Positions 1 through 11,427 are shown, numbered from the stretch's first letter. The stretch: DNA of 64,000 nt from Cladorhizidae sp. MBARI D1340-BT2 (GCA_028752905.1 JAQNBH010000003.1:33654222-33718221), one strand, 5' to 3'. Notes: generated by a model not told the origin, from the letters alone. Program-made: numbers and translations.

Positions 1-896
1 GCGCTAACTCAGAGGCAACCACATGTCTCCCGTAGAGAACTACTCTCTCACTGGCACCATGAGCTAACTCACAGGCAACCACATGTCTCCCGTACAGACC
101 TACTCTCTCACTGGTGCCATGAACTAACTTAGAGGCAACCACATGTCTTCCGTACAGACCTATGTACTCTCTCACTGGTGCCATGAGCTAATTCAGAGGC
201 AACCACATGTCTCCCGTACAGACCTACTCTCTCACTGGTGCCATGTGCTAACTCAGAGGCAACCACATGTCTTCCGTACAGACCTACTCTCTCACTGGTG
301 CCATGAGCTAACTCAGAGGCAACCACATGTCTCCCGTACAGACCTACTCTCTCACTGGTGCCATGAGCTAACTCAGAGGCAACCACATGTCTCCCGTACA
401 GACCTATTCTCTCACTGGTGCCATGAGCTAACTCAGAGGCAACCACATGTCTCCCGTACAGACCTACTCTCTCACTGGTACCATGATCTAACTCAGAGGC
501 AACTACATGTCTCCCGTACAGACCTACTCTCTCACTGGCGCCATGAGCTAACTCAGAGGCAACCACATGTCTCCCGTACAGACCAACTTTCTCACTGGTG
601 CCATGAACTAACTCAGAGGCAACCACGTGTCTCCCATACAAACCTACACTGTCACTGGTGCCATGAGCTAACTCAGAGGCAAACACATGTCTCCCGTACA
701 GACCTACTCTCTCACTGGTGCCATGAGCTAACTCAGAGGCAACCAAATGTCTCCCGTACAGACCTACTCTCTCACTGGTGCCATGAGCTAATTCAGAGGC
801 AACCACATGTCTCCCGTACAGACCTACTCTCTCACTGGTGCCATGAGCTAACTCAGAGGCAATCACCTATCTCCCGTACAGACCTACTCTCTCACT

Positions 897-924
897 GGTG
901 CCATGAGCTAACTCAGAGGCAACC
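897..924. other. Imperfect hairpin/dyad spanning each monomer junction
   Basis: GGTGCC at 897-902 can pair with GGCAACC at 918-924, giving six pairs with one bulged A. Inside it TGAG at 904-907 pairs with CTCA at 912-915 around the loop CTAA. The two stems are separated by one base on the left and two on the right. The dyad recurs once per monomer, and common variants (GATCTAA, GAACTAA, CTAACTAAG) weaken only the inner stem or loop. Short dyads are common in satellites, but formation in vivo is not shown here. Confidence 0.5.
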
Positions 925-960
925 ACATGTCTCCCGTACAGACCTACTCTCTCACTGGTG
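901..960 (+). repeat. Reference consensus monomer (60 bp)
   Basis: This copy matches the commonest base at every position by eye. In order it carries CCATGAGCTAACTCAGAGGC, then AACCACATGTCTCC, then the CGTACAG word holding the only CpG (monomer positions 35-36), then GACCTA, a CTCTCTC pyrimidine run, and ACTGGTG. It contains the six-base palindrome ACATGT and the four-base palindrome GTAC. There is no stop codon in one frame of each strand. Positions 35-39 and the pyrimidine run at about 46-54 are the most variable parts. The stretch from ACTGGTG across the monomer junction to AACCACATGTCTCC is more constant. Confidence 0.95.
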
Positions 961-1140
961 CCATGAGCTAACTGAGAGGCAACCACATGTCTCCCGTACA
1001 GACCTACTCTCTCACTGGTGCCATGAGCTAACTCAGAGGCAACCACATGTCTCCCGTACAGACCTACTCTCTCACTGGTGCCATGAGCTAACTCAGAGGC
1101 AACCACATGTCTCCCGTACAGACCTACTCTCTCACTGGTG

Positions 1141-1320
1141 CCTTGAGCTAACTCAGAGGCAACCACATGTCTCCCACACAGACCTACTCTCCCACTGGTG
1201 CCATGAGCTAACTCGGAGGCAACCACATGTCTCCCATACAGACCTACTCTCCCACTGGTGCCATGAGCTAACTCAGAGACAACCACATGTCTCCCGTTCA
1301 GACCTACTCTCTCACTGGTG
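1141..1320 (+). repeat. Three-monomer CCTTGAG cassette (type copy)
   Basis: Three consecutive variant monomers always travel together. The first has CCTTGAG, CCACACAG or CCGCACAG, and CTCCCAC. The second has CTCGGAGGC, CCATACAG and CTCCCAC. The third has GAGACAACC and CGTTCAG. Copies start at 1141, 2941, 4741, 5761, 6717, 8633, 9653, 11724, 13224, 14304, 14664, 15744, 18803, 21798, 23172, 24791, 26826, 29700, 32215 and 33834. Partial forms occur at 10849 and 16764. In the right half of the window a derived form has CCGCACAG, then CATACACAG with two extra bases, then CCAGTTCAG or CCGTTCAG. It is the best marker for tracing duplications. Confidence 0.9.
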
Positions 1321-1483
1321 CCATGAGCTAACTCAGAGGCAACCACATGTCTCCCGTACAGACCTACTCTCTCACTGTTGCCATGAGCTAACTAAGAGGC
1401 AAACACATGTCTCCCGTACAGACCTACTCTCTCACTGGTGCCATGAGCTAACTCAGAGGCAACCACATGTCTCCTGTATAGAC

Positions 1484-1684
1484 CTACTCACTGGTGCCAT
1501 GAACTAACTCAGAGGCAACCACGTGTCTCCCATACAGACCTATACTGTCACTGGTGCCATGAGCTAACTCAGAGGCAACCACATGTCTCCCGTACAGACC
1601 TACTCTCTCACTGGTGCCATGAGCTAACTCAGAGGCAACCACATGTCTTCCGTACAGACCTATGTACTCTCTCACTGGTGCCAT
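1484..1684 (+). repeat. Landmark block: 56-bp, CACGTG and 64-bp monomers (type copy)
   Basis: The order is a 56-bp monomer with GTATAGACC, a monomer with CACGTG and TATACTGTCAC, one near-consensus monomer, then a 64-bp monomer with CTTCCG and TATGTACTC. The order is fixed. Copies begin at 1484, 3284, 6220, 7176, 19146, 23515, 25550 and 32558, and the 64-bp part alone is at 161. The block is absent from 36.3 kb onwards, so its distribution separates zones 1 and 2 from zones 3 and 4. Confidence 0.92.
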
Positions 1685-3420
1685 GAGCTAACTCAGAGGC
1701 AACCACATGTCTCCCGTACAGACCTACTCTCTCACTGGTGCCATGTGCTAACTCAGAGGCAACCACATGTCTCCCGTACAGACCTACTCTCTCACTGGTG
1801 TCATGAGCTAACTCAGAGGCAACCATATGTCTCCCGTACAGACCTACTCTCTCACTGGTGCCATGAGCTAACTCAGAGGCAACCACATGTCTCCCGTACA
1901 GACCTACTCTCTCACTGGTGCCATGATCTAACTCAGAGGCAACCACATGTCTCCCGTACAGACCTACTCTCTCACTGGTGCCATGATCTAATTCAGAGGC
2001 AACCACATGTCTCCCGTACAGACCTACTCTCTCACTGGTGCCATTAGCTAACTCAGAGGCAACCACATGTCTCCCGTACAGACCTACTCTCTCACTGGTG
2101 CCATGAGCTAACTCAGAGGCAACCACATGTCTCCCGTACAGACCTACTCTCTCACTGGTGCCATGAGCTAACTCAGAGGCAACCACATGTCTCCCGTACA
2201 GACCTACTCTCTCACTGGTGCCATGATCTAACTCAGAGGCAACCACATGTCTCCCGTAACGACCTACTCTCTCACTGGTGCCATTAGCTAACTCAGAGGC
2301 AACCACATGTCTCCCGTACAGACCTACTCTCTCACTGGCGCCATGAGCTAACTCAGAGGCAACCACATGTCTCCCGTACAGACCTACTTTCTCACTGGTG
2401 CCATGAAATAACTCAGAGGCAACCACGTGTCTCCCATACAAACCTACACTGTCACTGGTGCCATGAGCTAACTCAGAGGCAACCACATGTCTCCCGTACA
2501 GACCTACTCTCTCACTGGTGCCATGAGCTAACTCAGAGGCAACCAAATGTCTCCCGTACAGACCTACTCTCTCACTGGTGCCATGAGCTAACTCAGAGGC
2601 AACCACATGTCTCCCGTACAGACCTACTCTCTCACTGGTGCCATGAGCTAACTCAGAGGCAATCACCTATCTCCCGTACAGACCTACTCTCTCACTGGTG
2701 CCATGAGCTAACTCAGAGGCAACCACATGTCTCCCGTACAGACCTACTCTCTCACTGGTGCCATGAGCTAACTGAGAGGCAACCACATGTCTCCCGTACA
2801 GACCTACTCTCTCACTGGTGCCATGAGCTAACTCAGAGGCAACCACATGTCTCCCGTACAGACCTACTCTCTCACTGGTGCCATGAGCTAACTCAGAGGC
2901 AACCACATGTCTCCCGTACAGACCTACTCTCTCACTGGTGCCTTGAGCTAACTCAGAGGCAACCACATGTCTCCCACACAGACCTACTCTCCCACTGGTG
3001 CCATGAGCTAACTCGGAGGCAACCACATGTCTCCCATACAGACCTACTCTCCCACTGGTGCCATGAGCTAACTCAGAGACAACCACATGTCTCCCGTTCA
3101 GACCTACTCTCTCACTGGTGCCATGAGCTAACTCAGAGGCAACCACATGTCTCCCGTACAGACCTACTCTCTCACTGTTGCCATGAGCTAACTAAGAGGC
3201 AAACACATGTCTCCCGTACAGACCTACTCTCTCACTGGTGCCATGAGCTAACTCAGAGGCAACCACATGTCTCCTGTATAGACCTACTCACTGGTGCCAT
3301 GAACTAACTCAGAGGCAACCACGTGTCTCCCATACAGACCTATACTGTCACTGGTGCCATGAGCTAACTCAGAGGCAACCACATGTCTCCCGTACAGACC
3401 TACTCTCTCACTGGTGCCAT
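1621..3420 (+). repeat. 1.8-kb higher-order unit, complete copy (30 monomers)
   Basis: The block starts at the CTTCCG/TATGTACT 64-bp monomer and ends just before the next one. It contains two GATCTAA monomers (1921, 1981), CCATTAG (2041 and 2281), the CGTAACG variant (2221), the CACGTG monomer (2401), AACCAAATGT (2521), AATCACCTAT (2641), the CCTTGAG cassette (2941), CTAACTAAG (3181) and a 56-bp monomer at 3285. One 56-bp and one 64-bp monomer cancel, so the total stays 1,800. Its right half matches 541-1620 and its left half matches 3421-4320. Confidence 0.9.
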
Positions 3421-6400
3421 GAGCTAACTCAGAGGCAACCACATGTCTTCCGTACAGACCTATGTACTCTCTCACTGGTGCCATGAGCTAACTCAGAGGC
3501 AACCACATGTCTCCCGTACAGACCTACTCTCTCACTGGTGCCATGTGCTAACTCAGAGGCAACCACATGTCTCCCGTACAGACCTACTCTCTCACTGGTG
3601 TCATGAGCTAACTCAGAGGCAACCATATGTCTCCCGTACAGACCTACTCTCTCACTGGTGCCATGAGCTAACTCAGAGGCAACCACATGTCTCCCGTACA
3701 GACCTACTCTCTCACTGGTGCCATGATCTAACTCAGAGGCAACCACATGTCTCCCGTACAGACCTACTCTCTCACTGGTGCCATGATCTAATTCAGAGGC
3801 AACCACATGTCTCCCGTACAGACCTACTCTCTCACTGGTGCCATTAGCTAACTCAGAGGCAACCACATGTCTCCCGTACAGACCTACTCTCTCACTGGTG
3901 CCATGAGCTAACTCAGAGGCAACCACATGTCTCCCGTACAGACCTACTCTCTCACTGGTGCCATGAGCTAACTCAGAGGCAACCACATGTCTCCCGTACA
4001 GACCTACTCTCTCACTGGTGCCATGATCTAACTCAGAGGCAACCACATGTCTCCCGTAACGACCTACTCTCTCACTGGTGCCATTAGCTAACTCAGAGGC
4101 AACCACATGTCTCCCGTACAGACCTACTCTCTCACTGGCGCCATGAACTAACTCAGAGGCAACCACATGTCTCCCGTACAGACCTACTTTCTCACTGGTG
4201 CCATGAACTAACTCAGAGGCAACCACGTGTCTCCCATACAAACCTACACTGTCACTGGTGCCATGAGCTAACTCAGAGGCAACCACATGTCTCCCGTACA
4301 GACCTACTCTCTCACTGGTGCCATGAGCTAACTCAGAGGCAACCACATGTCTCCCGTACAGACCTACTCTCTCACTGGTGCCATGAGCTAACTCAGAGGC
4401 AACCACATGTCTCCCGTACAGACCTACTCTCTCACTGGTGCCATGAGCTAACTCAGAGGCAACGACATGTCTCCCGTACAGACCTACTCTCTCACTGGTG
4501 CCATGAACTAACTCAGAGGCAACCACATGTCTCCCGTACAGACCTACTCTCTCACTGGTGCCATGAGCTAACTGAGAGGCAACCACATGTCTCCCGTACA
4601 GACCTACTCTCTCACTGGTGCCATGAGCTAACTCAGAGGCAACCACATGTCTCCCGTACAGACCTACTCTCTCACTGGTACCATGAGCTAACTCAGAGGC
4701 AACCACATGTCTCCCTAACAGACCTACTCTCTCACTGGTGCCTTGAGCTAACTCAGAGGCAACCACATGTCTCCCACACAGACCTACTCTCCCACTGGTG
4801 CCATGAGCTAACTCGGAGGCAACCACATGTCTCCCATACAGACCTACTCTCCCACTGGTGCCATGAGCTAACTCAGAGACAACCACATGTCTCCCGTTCA
4901 GACCTACTCTCTCACTGGTGCCATGAGCTGTCTCAGAGGCAACCACATGTCTCCCGTACAGACCTACTCTCTCACTGGTGCCATGATCTAATTCAGAGGC
5001 AACCACATGTCTCCCGTACAGACCTACTCTCTCACTGGTGCCATGAGCTAACTCAGAGGCAACCACATGTCTCCCGTACAGACCTACTCTCTCACTGGCG
5101 CCATGAGCTAACTCAGAGGCAACCACATGTCTCCCGTACAGACCTACTCTCTCACTGGTGCCATGAACTAACTCAGAGGCAACCACGTGTCTCCCATACA
5201 AACCTACACTGTCACTGGTGCCATGAGCTAACTCAGAGGCAACCACATATCTCCCGTACAGACCTACTCTCTCATTGGTGCCATGAGCTAACTCAGAAGC
5301 AACCACATGTCTCCCGTACAGACCTACTCTCTCACTGGTGCCATGAGCTAACTCAGAGGCAACCACATATCTCCCGTACAGACCTACTCTCTCACTGGTG
5401 CCATGAGCTACCTCAGAGGCAACCACATGTCTCCCGTACAGACCTACTCTCTCACTGGTGCCATGAGCTAACTCAGAGGCAACCACATGTCTCCCGTACA
5501 GACCTACTCTCTCACTGGTGCCATGAGCTAACTGAGAGGCAACCACATGTCTCCTGTACAGACCTACTCTCTCACTGGTGCCATGAGCTAACTCAGAGGC
5601 AACCACATGTCTCCTGTACAGACCTACTCTCTCACTGGTGCCATGAGCTAACTCAGAGGCAACCACATGTCTCCTGTACAGACCTACTCTCTCACTGGTG
5701 CCATGAGCTAACTCAGAGGCAACCACATGTCTCCCGTACAGACCTACTCTCTCACTGGTGCCTTGAGCTAACTCAGAGGCAACCACATGTCTCCCGCACA
5801 GACCTACTCTCCCACTGGTGCCATGAGCTAACTCGGAGGCAACCACATGTCTCCCATACAGACCTACTCTCCCACTGGTGCCATGAGCTAACTCAGAGAC
5901 AACCACATGTCTCCCGTTCAGACCTACTCTCTCACTGGTGCCATGAGCTAACTCAGAGGCAACCACATGTCTCCCGTACAGACCTACTCTCTCACTGTTG
6001 CCATGAGCTAACTCAGAGGCAAACACATGTCTCCCGTACAGACCTACTCTCTCACTGGTGCCATGAGCTAACTCAGAGGCAACCACATGTCTCCTGTACA
6101 GACCTACTCACTGGTGCCATGAGCTAACTCAGAGGCAACCACATGTCTCCCGTACAGACCTACTCTCTCACTGGTGCCATGAGCTAACTCAGAGGCAACC
6201 ACATGTCTCCTGTATAGACCTACTCACTGGTGCCATGAACTAACTCAGAGGCAACCACGTGTCTCCCATACAGACCTATACTGTCACTGGTGCCATGAGC
6301 TAACTCAGAGGCAACCACATGTCTCCCGTACAGACCTACTCTCTCACTGGTGCCATGAGCTAACTCAGAGGCAACCACATGTCTTCCGTACAGACCTATG

Positions 6401-7312
6401 TACTCTCTCACTGGTGCCATGAGCTAACTCAGAGGCAACCACATGTCTCCCGTACAGACCTACTCTCTCACTGGTGCCATGTGCTAACTCAGAGGCAACC
6501 ACATGTCTCCCGTACAGACCTACTCTCTCACTGGTGTCATGAGCTAACTCAGAGGCAACCACATGTCTCCCGTACAGACCTACTCTCTCACTGGTGCCAT
6601 GAGCTAACTCAGAGGCAACCACATGTCTCCTGTACAGACCTACTCTCTCACTGGTGCCATGAGCTAACTCAGAGGCAACCACATGTCTCCCGTACAGACC
6701 TACTCTCTCACTGGTGCCTTGAGCTAACTCAGAGGCAACCACATGTCTCCCGCACAGACCTACTCTCCCACTGGTGCCATGAGCTAACTCGGAGGCAACC
6801 ACATGTCTCCCATACAGACCTACTCTCCCACTGGTGCCATGAGCTAACTCAGAGACAACCACATGTCTCCCGTTCAGACCTACTCTCTCACTGGTGCCAT
6901 GAGCTAACTCAGAGGCAACCACATGTCTCCCGTACAGACCTACTCTCTCACTGTTGCCATGAGCTAACTCAGAGGCAAACACATGTCTCCCGTACAGACC
7001 TACTCTCTCACTGGTGCCATGAGCTAACTCAGAGGCAACCACATGTCTCCTATACAGACCTACTCACTGGTGCCATGAGCTAACTCAGAGGCAACCACAT
7101 GTCTCCCGTACAGACCTACTCTCTCACTGGTGCCATGAGCTAACTCAGAGGCAACCACATGTCTCCTGTATAGACCTACTCACTGGTGCCATGAACTAAC
7201 TCAGAGGCAACCACGTGTCTCCCATACAGACCTATACTGTCACTGGTGCCATGAGCTAACTCAGAGGCAACCACATGTCTCCCGTACAGACCTACTCTCT
7301 CACTGGTGCCAT
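3421..7312 (+). repeat. 3,892-bp higher-order unit, copy 1
   Basis: The first 0.9 kb repeats 1621-2520, including the CGTAACG monomer at 4021. The unit then continues into new material that recurs at an offset of 3,892 bases in 7313 to about 10000. Shared marks include GGTACC near 4677 and 8569, an altered GAGCTAA at 4921 and 8813, CATATCT with CTCATTGG at 5221 and about 9121, CAGAAGC at 5281 and 9181, and CCTTGAG at 5761 and 9653. The length is 65 monomers minus 8 bases, accounted for by 56- and 64-bp monomers. The copies differ by substitutions, so this duplication is older than the zone 3 one. Confidence 0.8.
5645..6600 (+). repeat. 956-bp tandem duplication, copy 1
   Basis: The monomer order here is repeated at 6601-7556: CCTGTACAG, CCTTGAG cassette (5761/6717), CTGTTGCC, two 56-bp monomers (6105/7061 and 6221/7177), CACGTG monomer, then the 64-bp monomer (6397/7353). 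The length equals 16 monomers minus 4 bases. This insertion makes the spacing of 64-bp landmarks irregular (2,936 then 956). Confidence 0.85.
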
Positions 7313-7556
7313 GAGCTAACTCAGAGGCAACCACATGTCTTCCGTACAGACCTATGTACTCTCTCACTGGTGCCATGAGCTAACTCAGAGGCAACCACAT
7401 GTCTCCCGTACAGACCTACTCTCTCACTGGTGCCATGTGCTAACTCAGAGGCAACCACATGTCTCCCGTACAGACCTACTCTCTCACTGGTGTCATGAGC
7501 TAACTCAGAGGCAACCACATGTCTCCCGTACAGACCTACTCTCTCACTGGTGCCAT
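6601..7556 (+). repeat. 956-bp tandem duplication, copy 2
   Basis: It is the adjacent second copy of 5645-6600. Similarity stops at about 7557, where this side reads CCCATA while the first side reads CCTGTA, which places the breakpoint within one monomer. Confidence 0.85.
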
Positions 7557-10002
7557 GAGCTAACTCAGAGGCAACCACATGTCTCCCATACAGACCTACT
7601 CTCTCACTGGTGCCATGATCTAACTCAGAGGCAACCACATGTCTCCCGTACAGACCTACTCTCTCACTGGTGCCATGATCTAATTCAGAGGCAACCACAT
7701 GTCTCCCGTACAGACCTACTCTCTCACTGGTGCCATTAGCTAACTCAGAGGCAACCACATGTCTCCCGTACAGACCTACTCTCTCACTGGTGCCATGAGC
7801 TAACTCAGAGGAAACCACATGTCTCCCGTACAGACCTACTCTCTCACTGGTGCCATGAGCTAACTCAGAGGCAACCACATGTCTCCCGTACAGACCTACT
7901 CTCTCACTGGTGCCATGATCTAACTCAGAGGCAACCACATGTCTCCCGTAACGACCTACTCTCTCACTGGTGCCATTAGCTAACTCAGAGGCAACCACAT
8001 GTCTCCCGTACAGACCTACTCTCTCACTGGCGCCATGAGCTAACTCAGAGGCAACCACATGTCTCCCGTACAGACCTACTTTCTCACTGGTGCCATGAAC
8101 TAACTCAGAGGCAACCACGTATCTCCCATACATACCTACACTGTCACTGGTGCCATGAGCTAACTCAGAGGCAACCACATGTCTCCCGTACAGACCTACT
8201 CTCTCACTGGTGCCATGAGCTATTTCAGAGGCAACCACATGTCTCCCGTACAGACCTACTCTCTCACTGGTGCCATGAGCTAACTCAGAGGCAACCACAT
8301 GTCTCCCGTACAGACCTACTCTCTCACTGGTGCCATGAGCTAACTCAGAGGCAACCACATGTCTCCCGTACAGACCTACTCTCTCACTGGTGCCATGAGC
8401 TAACTCAGAGGCAACCACATGTCTCCCGTACAGACCTACTCTCTCACTGGTGCCATGAGCTAACTGAGAGGCAACCACATGTCTCCCGTACAGACCTACT
8501 CTCTCACTGGTGCCATGAGCTAACTCAGAGGCAACCACATGTCTCCCGTACAGACCTACTCTCTCACTGGTACCATGAGCTAACTCAGAGGCAACCACAT
8601 GTCTCCCGTACAGACCTACTCTCTCACTGGTGCCTTGAGCTAACTCAGAGGCAACCACATGTCTCCCACACAGACCTACTCTCCCACTGGTGCCATGAGC
8701 TAACTCGGAGGCAACCACATGTCTCCCATACAGACCTACTCTCCCACTGCTGCCATGAGCTAACTCAGAGACAACCACATGTCTCCCGTTCAGACCTACT
8801 CTCTCACTGGTGCCATGAGCTATCTCAGAGGCAACCACATGTCTCCCGTACAGACCTACTCTCTCACTGGTGCCATGATCTAATTCAGAGGCAACCACAT
8901 GTCTCCCGTACAGACCTACTCTCTCACTGGTACCATGAGCTAACTCAGAGGCAACCACATGTCTCCCGTACAGACCTACTCTCTCACTGGCGCCATGAGC
9001 TAACTCAGAGGCAACCACATGTCTCCCGTACAGACCTACTCTCTCACTGGTGCCATGAACTAACTCAGAGGCAACCACGTGTCTCCCATACAAACCTACA
9101 CTGTCACTGGTGCCATGAGCTAACTCAGAGGCAACCACATATCTCCCGTACAGACCTACTCTCTCATTGGTGCCATGAGCTAACTCAGAAGCAACCACAT
9201 GTCTCCCGTACAGACCTACTCTCTCACTGGTGCCATGAGCTAACACAGAGGCAACCACATATCTCCCGTACAGACCTACTCTCTCACTGGTGCCATGAGC
9301 TAACTCAGAGGCAACCACATGTCTCCCGTACAGACCTACTCTCTCACTGGTGCCATGAGCTAACTCAGAGGCAACCACATGTCTCCCGTACAGACCTACT
9401 CTCTCACTGGTGCCATGAGCTAACTGAGAGGCAACCACATGTCTCCCGTACAGACCTACTCTCTCACTGGTGCCATGAGCTAACTCAGAGGCAACCACAT
9501 GTCTCCTGTACAGACCTACTCCCTCACTGGTGCCATGAGCTAACTCAGAGGCAACCACATGTCACCTGTACAGACCTACTCTCTCACTGGTGCCATGAGC
9601 TAACTCAGAGGCAACCACATGTCTCCCGTACAGACATACTCTCTCACTGGTGCCTTGAGCTAACTCAGAGGCAACCACATGTCTCCCGCACAGACCTACT
9701 CTCCCACTGGTGCCATGAGCTAACTCGGAGGCAACCACATGTCTCCCATACAGACCTACTCTCCCACTGGTGCCATGAGCTAACTCAGAGACAACCACAT
9801 GTCTCCCGTTCAGACCTACTCTCTCACTGGTGCCATGAGCTAACTCAGAGGCAACCACATGTCTCCCGTACAGACCTACTCTCTCGCTGTTGCCATGAGC
9901 TAATTCAGAGGCAAACACATGTCTCCCGTACAGACCTACTCTCTCACTGGTGCCATGAGCTAACTCAGAGGCAACCACATGTCTCCTGTACAGACCTACT
10001 CA
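7313..10002 (+). repeat. 3,892-bp higher-order unit, copy 2 (partial)
   Basis: It aligns to 3421-6110 at a 3,892-base offset through shared variant monomers, ending at the 56-bp monomer at 9997 that corresponds to the one at 6105. After about 10.0 kb the order changes: 10261-10440 again carries CATATCT, CTCATTGG and CAGAAGC, as at 9121-9300. This indicates a further duplication of about 1.14 kb that is less exact. Confidence 0.75.
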
Positions 10003-11132
10003 CTGGTGCCATGAGCTAACTCAGAGGCAACCACATGTCTCCCGTACAGACCTACTCTCTCACTGGTGCCATGAGCTAACTCAGAGGCAACCACATGTCT
10101 CCAGTACAGACCTACTCTCTCACTGGTGGCATGAGCTAACTCAGAGGCAACCACATGTCTCCCGTACAGACCTACTCTCTCACTGGTGCCATGAGCTAAC
10201 TCAGAGGCAACCACATGTCTCCCGTACAGACCTGCTCTCTCACTGGTGCCATGAGCTAACTCAGAGGCAACCACATATCTCCCGTACAGACCTACTCTCT
10301 CATTGGTGCCATGAGCTAACTCAGAAGCAACCACATGTCTCCCGTACAGACCTACTCTCTCACTGGTGCCATGAGCTAACTCAGAGGCAACCACATATCT
10401 CCCGTACAGACCTACTCTCTCACTGGTGCCATGAGCTAACTCAGAGGCAACCACATGTCTCCCGTACAGACCTACTCTCTCACTGGTGCCATGAGCTAAC
10501 TCAGAGGCAACCACATGTCTCCCGTACAGACCTACTCTCTCACTGGTGCCATGAGCTAACTCAGAGGCAACCACATGTCTCCCGTACAGACCTACTCTCT
10601 CACTGGTGCCATGAGCTAACTGAGAGGCAACCACATGTCTCCCGTACAGACCTACTCTCTCACTGGTGCCATGAGCTAAATCAGAGGCAACCACATGTCT
10701 CCTGTACAGACCTACTCTCTCACTGGTGCCATGAGCTAACTCAGAGGCAACCACATGTCTCCTGTACAGACCTACTCTCTCACTGGTGCCATGAGCTAAC
10801 TCAGAGGCAACCACATGTCTCCCGTACAGACCTACTCTCTCACTGGTGCCTTGAGCTAACTCAGAGGCAACCACATGTCTCCCGCACAGACCTACTCTCC
10901 CACTGGTGCCATGAGCTAACTCAGAGGCAACCACATGTCTCCGGTACAGACCTACTCTCTCACTGGTGCCATGAGCTAACTCAGAGGCAACCACATGTCT
11001 CCGGTACAGACCTACTCTCTCACTGGTGCCATGAGCTAACTCAGAGGCAACCACATGTCTCCGGTACAGACCTACTCTCTCACTGGTGCCATGAGCTAAC
11101 TCAGAGGCAACCACATGTCTCCCGTACAGACC

Positions 11133-11160
11133 TACTTCTCACTGGTACCATGAGGTAACT
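11133..11160 (+). repeat. 59-bp monomer CTTCTCACTGG (type copy)
   Basis: One base is lost in the pyrimidine run, giving CTACTTCTCACTGG, usually followed by GGTACCATGAG. Copies are near 11133, 17228, 20223, 27708, 30582, 34775, 36454, 38571, 39777, 41951, 42131, 43463 and 45461, and 11,001 bases on in the second block. Later copies are near 58638, 58815, 59660, 61408 and 62681. In zones 1 and 2 it directly follows a run of two or more CCGGTACAG monomers. A related one-base-short form, CTTCTCTCTGG, is at 41107 and 46791. Confidence 0.88.
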
Positions 11161-11391
11161 CAGAGGCAACCACATGTCTCCCGTACAGACCTACTCTCTC
11201 ACTGGTGCCATGAGCTAACTCAGAGGCAACCACATGTCTCCCGTACAGACCTACTCTCTCACTGGTGCCATGCGCTAACTCAGAGGCAACCACATGTCTC
11301 CCGTAGAGACCTACTCTCTCACTTGTGCCATGAGCTAACTCAGAGGCAACCACATGTCTCCCGTACAGACCTACTCTCTCACTGGTGCCAT

Positions 11392-11427
11392 GAGCTAACT
11401 CAGAGGCAACCATCTCACTGGTGCCAT
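11392..11427 (+). repeat. 36-bp monomer with a 24-base internal deletion
   Basis: At 11408-11420 CAACCA runs straight into TCTCACTGG. The missing 24 bases are the second half of a normal monomer, from CATGTCT through GACCTACTC. Because 24 is divisible by 3, the open frames continue through it. I found no other copy, so it arose locally and has not spread. Confidence 0.9.

Larger units (their letters stand above)
541..1620 (+). repeat. 1.8-kb higher-order unit, shortened first copy
   Basis: From about 541 to 1620 the series of variant monomers matches 2341-3420 at a constant 1,800-base offset. Shared marks are AACCAAATGT at 721 and 2521, AATCACCTAT at 841 and 2641, the CCTTGAG monomer at 1141 and 2941, and the CTAACTAAG monomer at 1381 and 3181. 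Upstream of 541 the alignment shifts. The 64-bp landmark monomer is 1,500 bases before its next copy rather than 1,800, so this copy lacks about five monomers. The first 540 bases are related array sequence starting with a GCGC/CGTAGAG monomer. Confidence 0.85.

Noticed and set aside
1484..1684. Small minus-strand frame of 66 codons starting MAPVREYIG, seen eight times
   Set aside because: Its recurrence reflects duplication of the 56/CACGTG/64 block. Its start and end are set by the two frame-shifting monomers.
3429..6086. Minus-strand open frame of 885 codons
   Set aside because: It is the same satellite frame, bounded by the 64-bp monomer at 3461 and the 56-bp monomer at 6105. It covers parts of two different higher-order units, so it has no consistent gene boundary.
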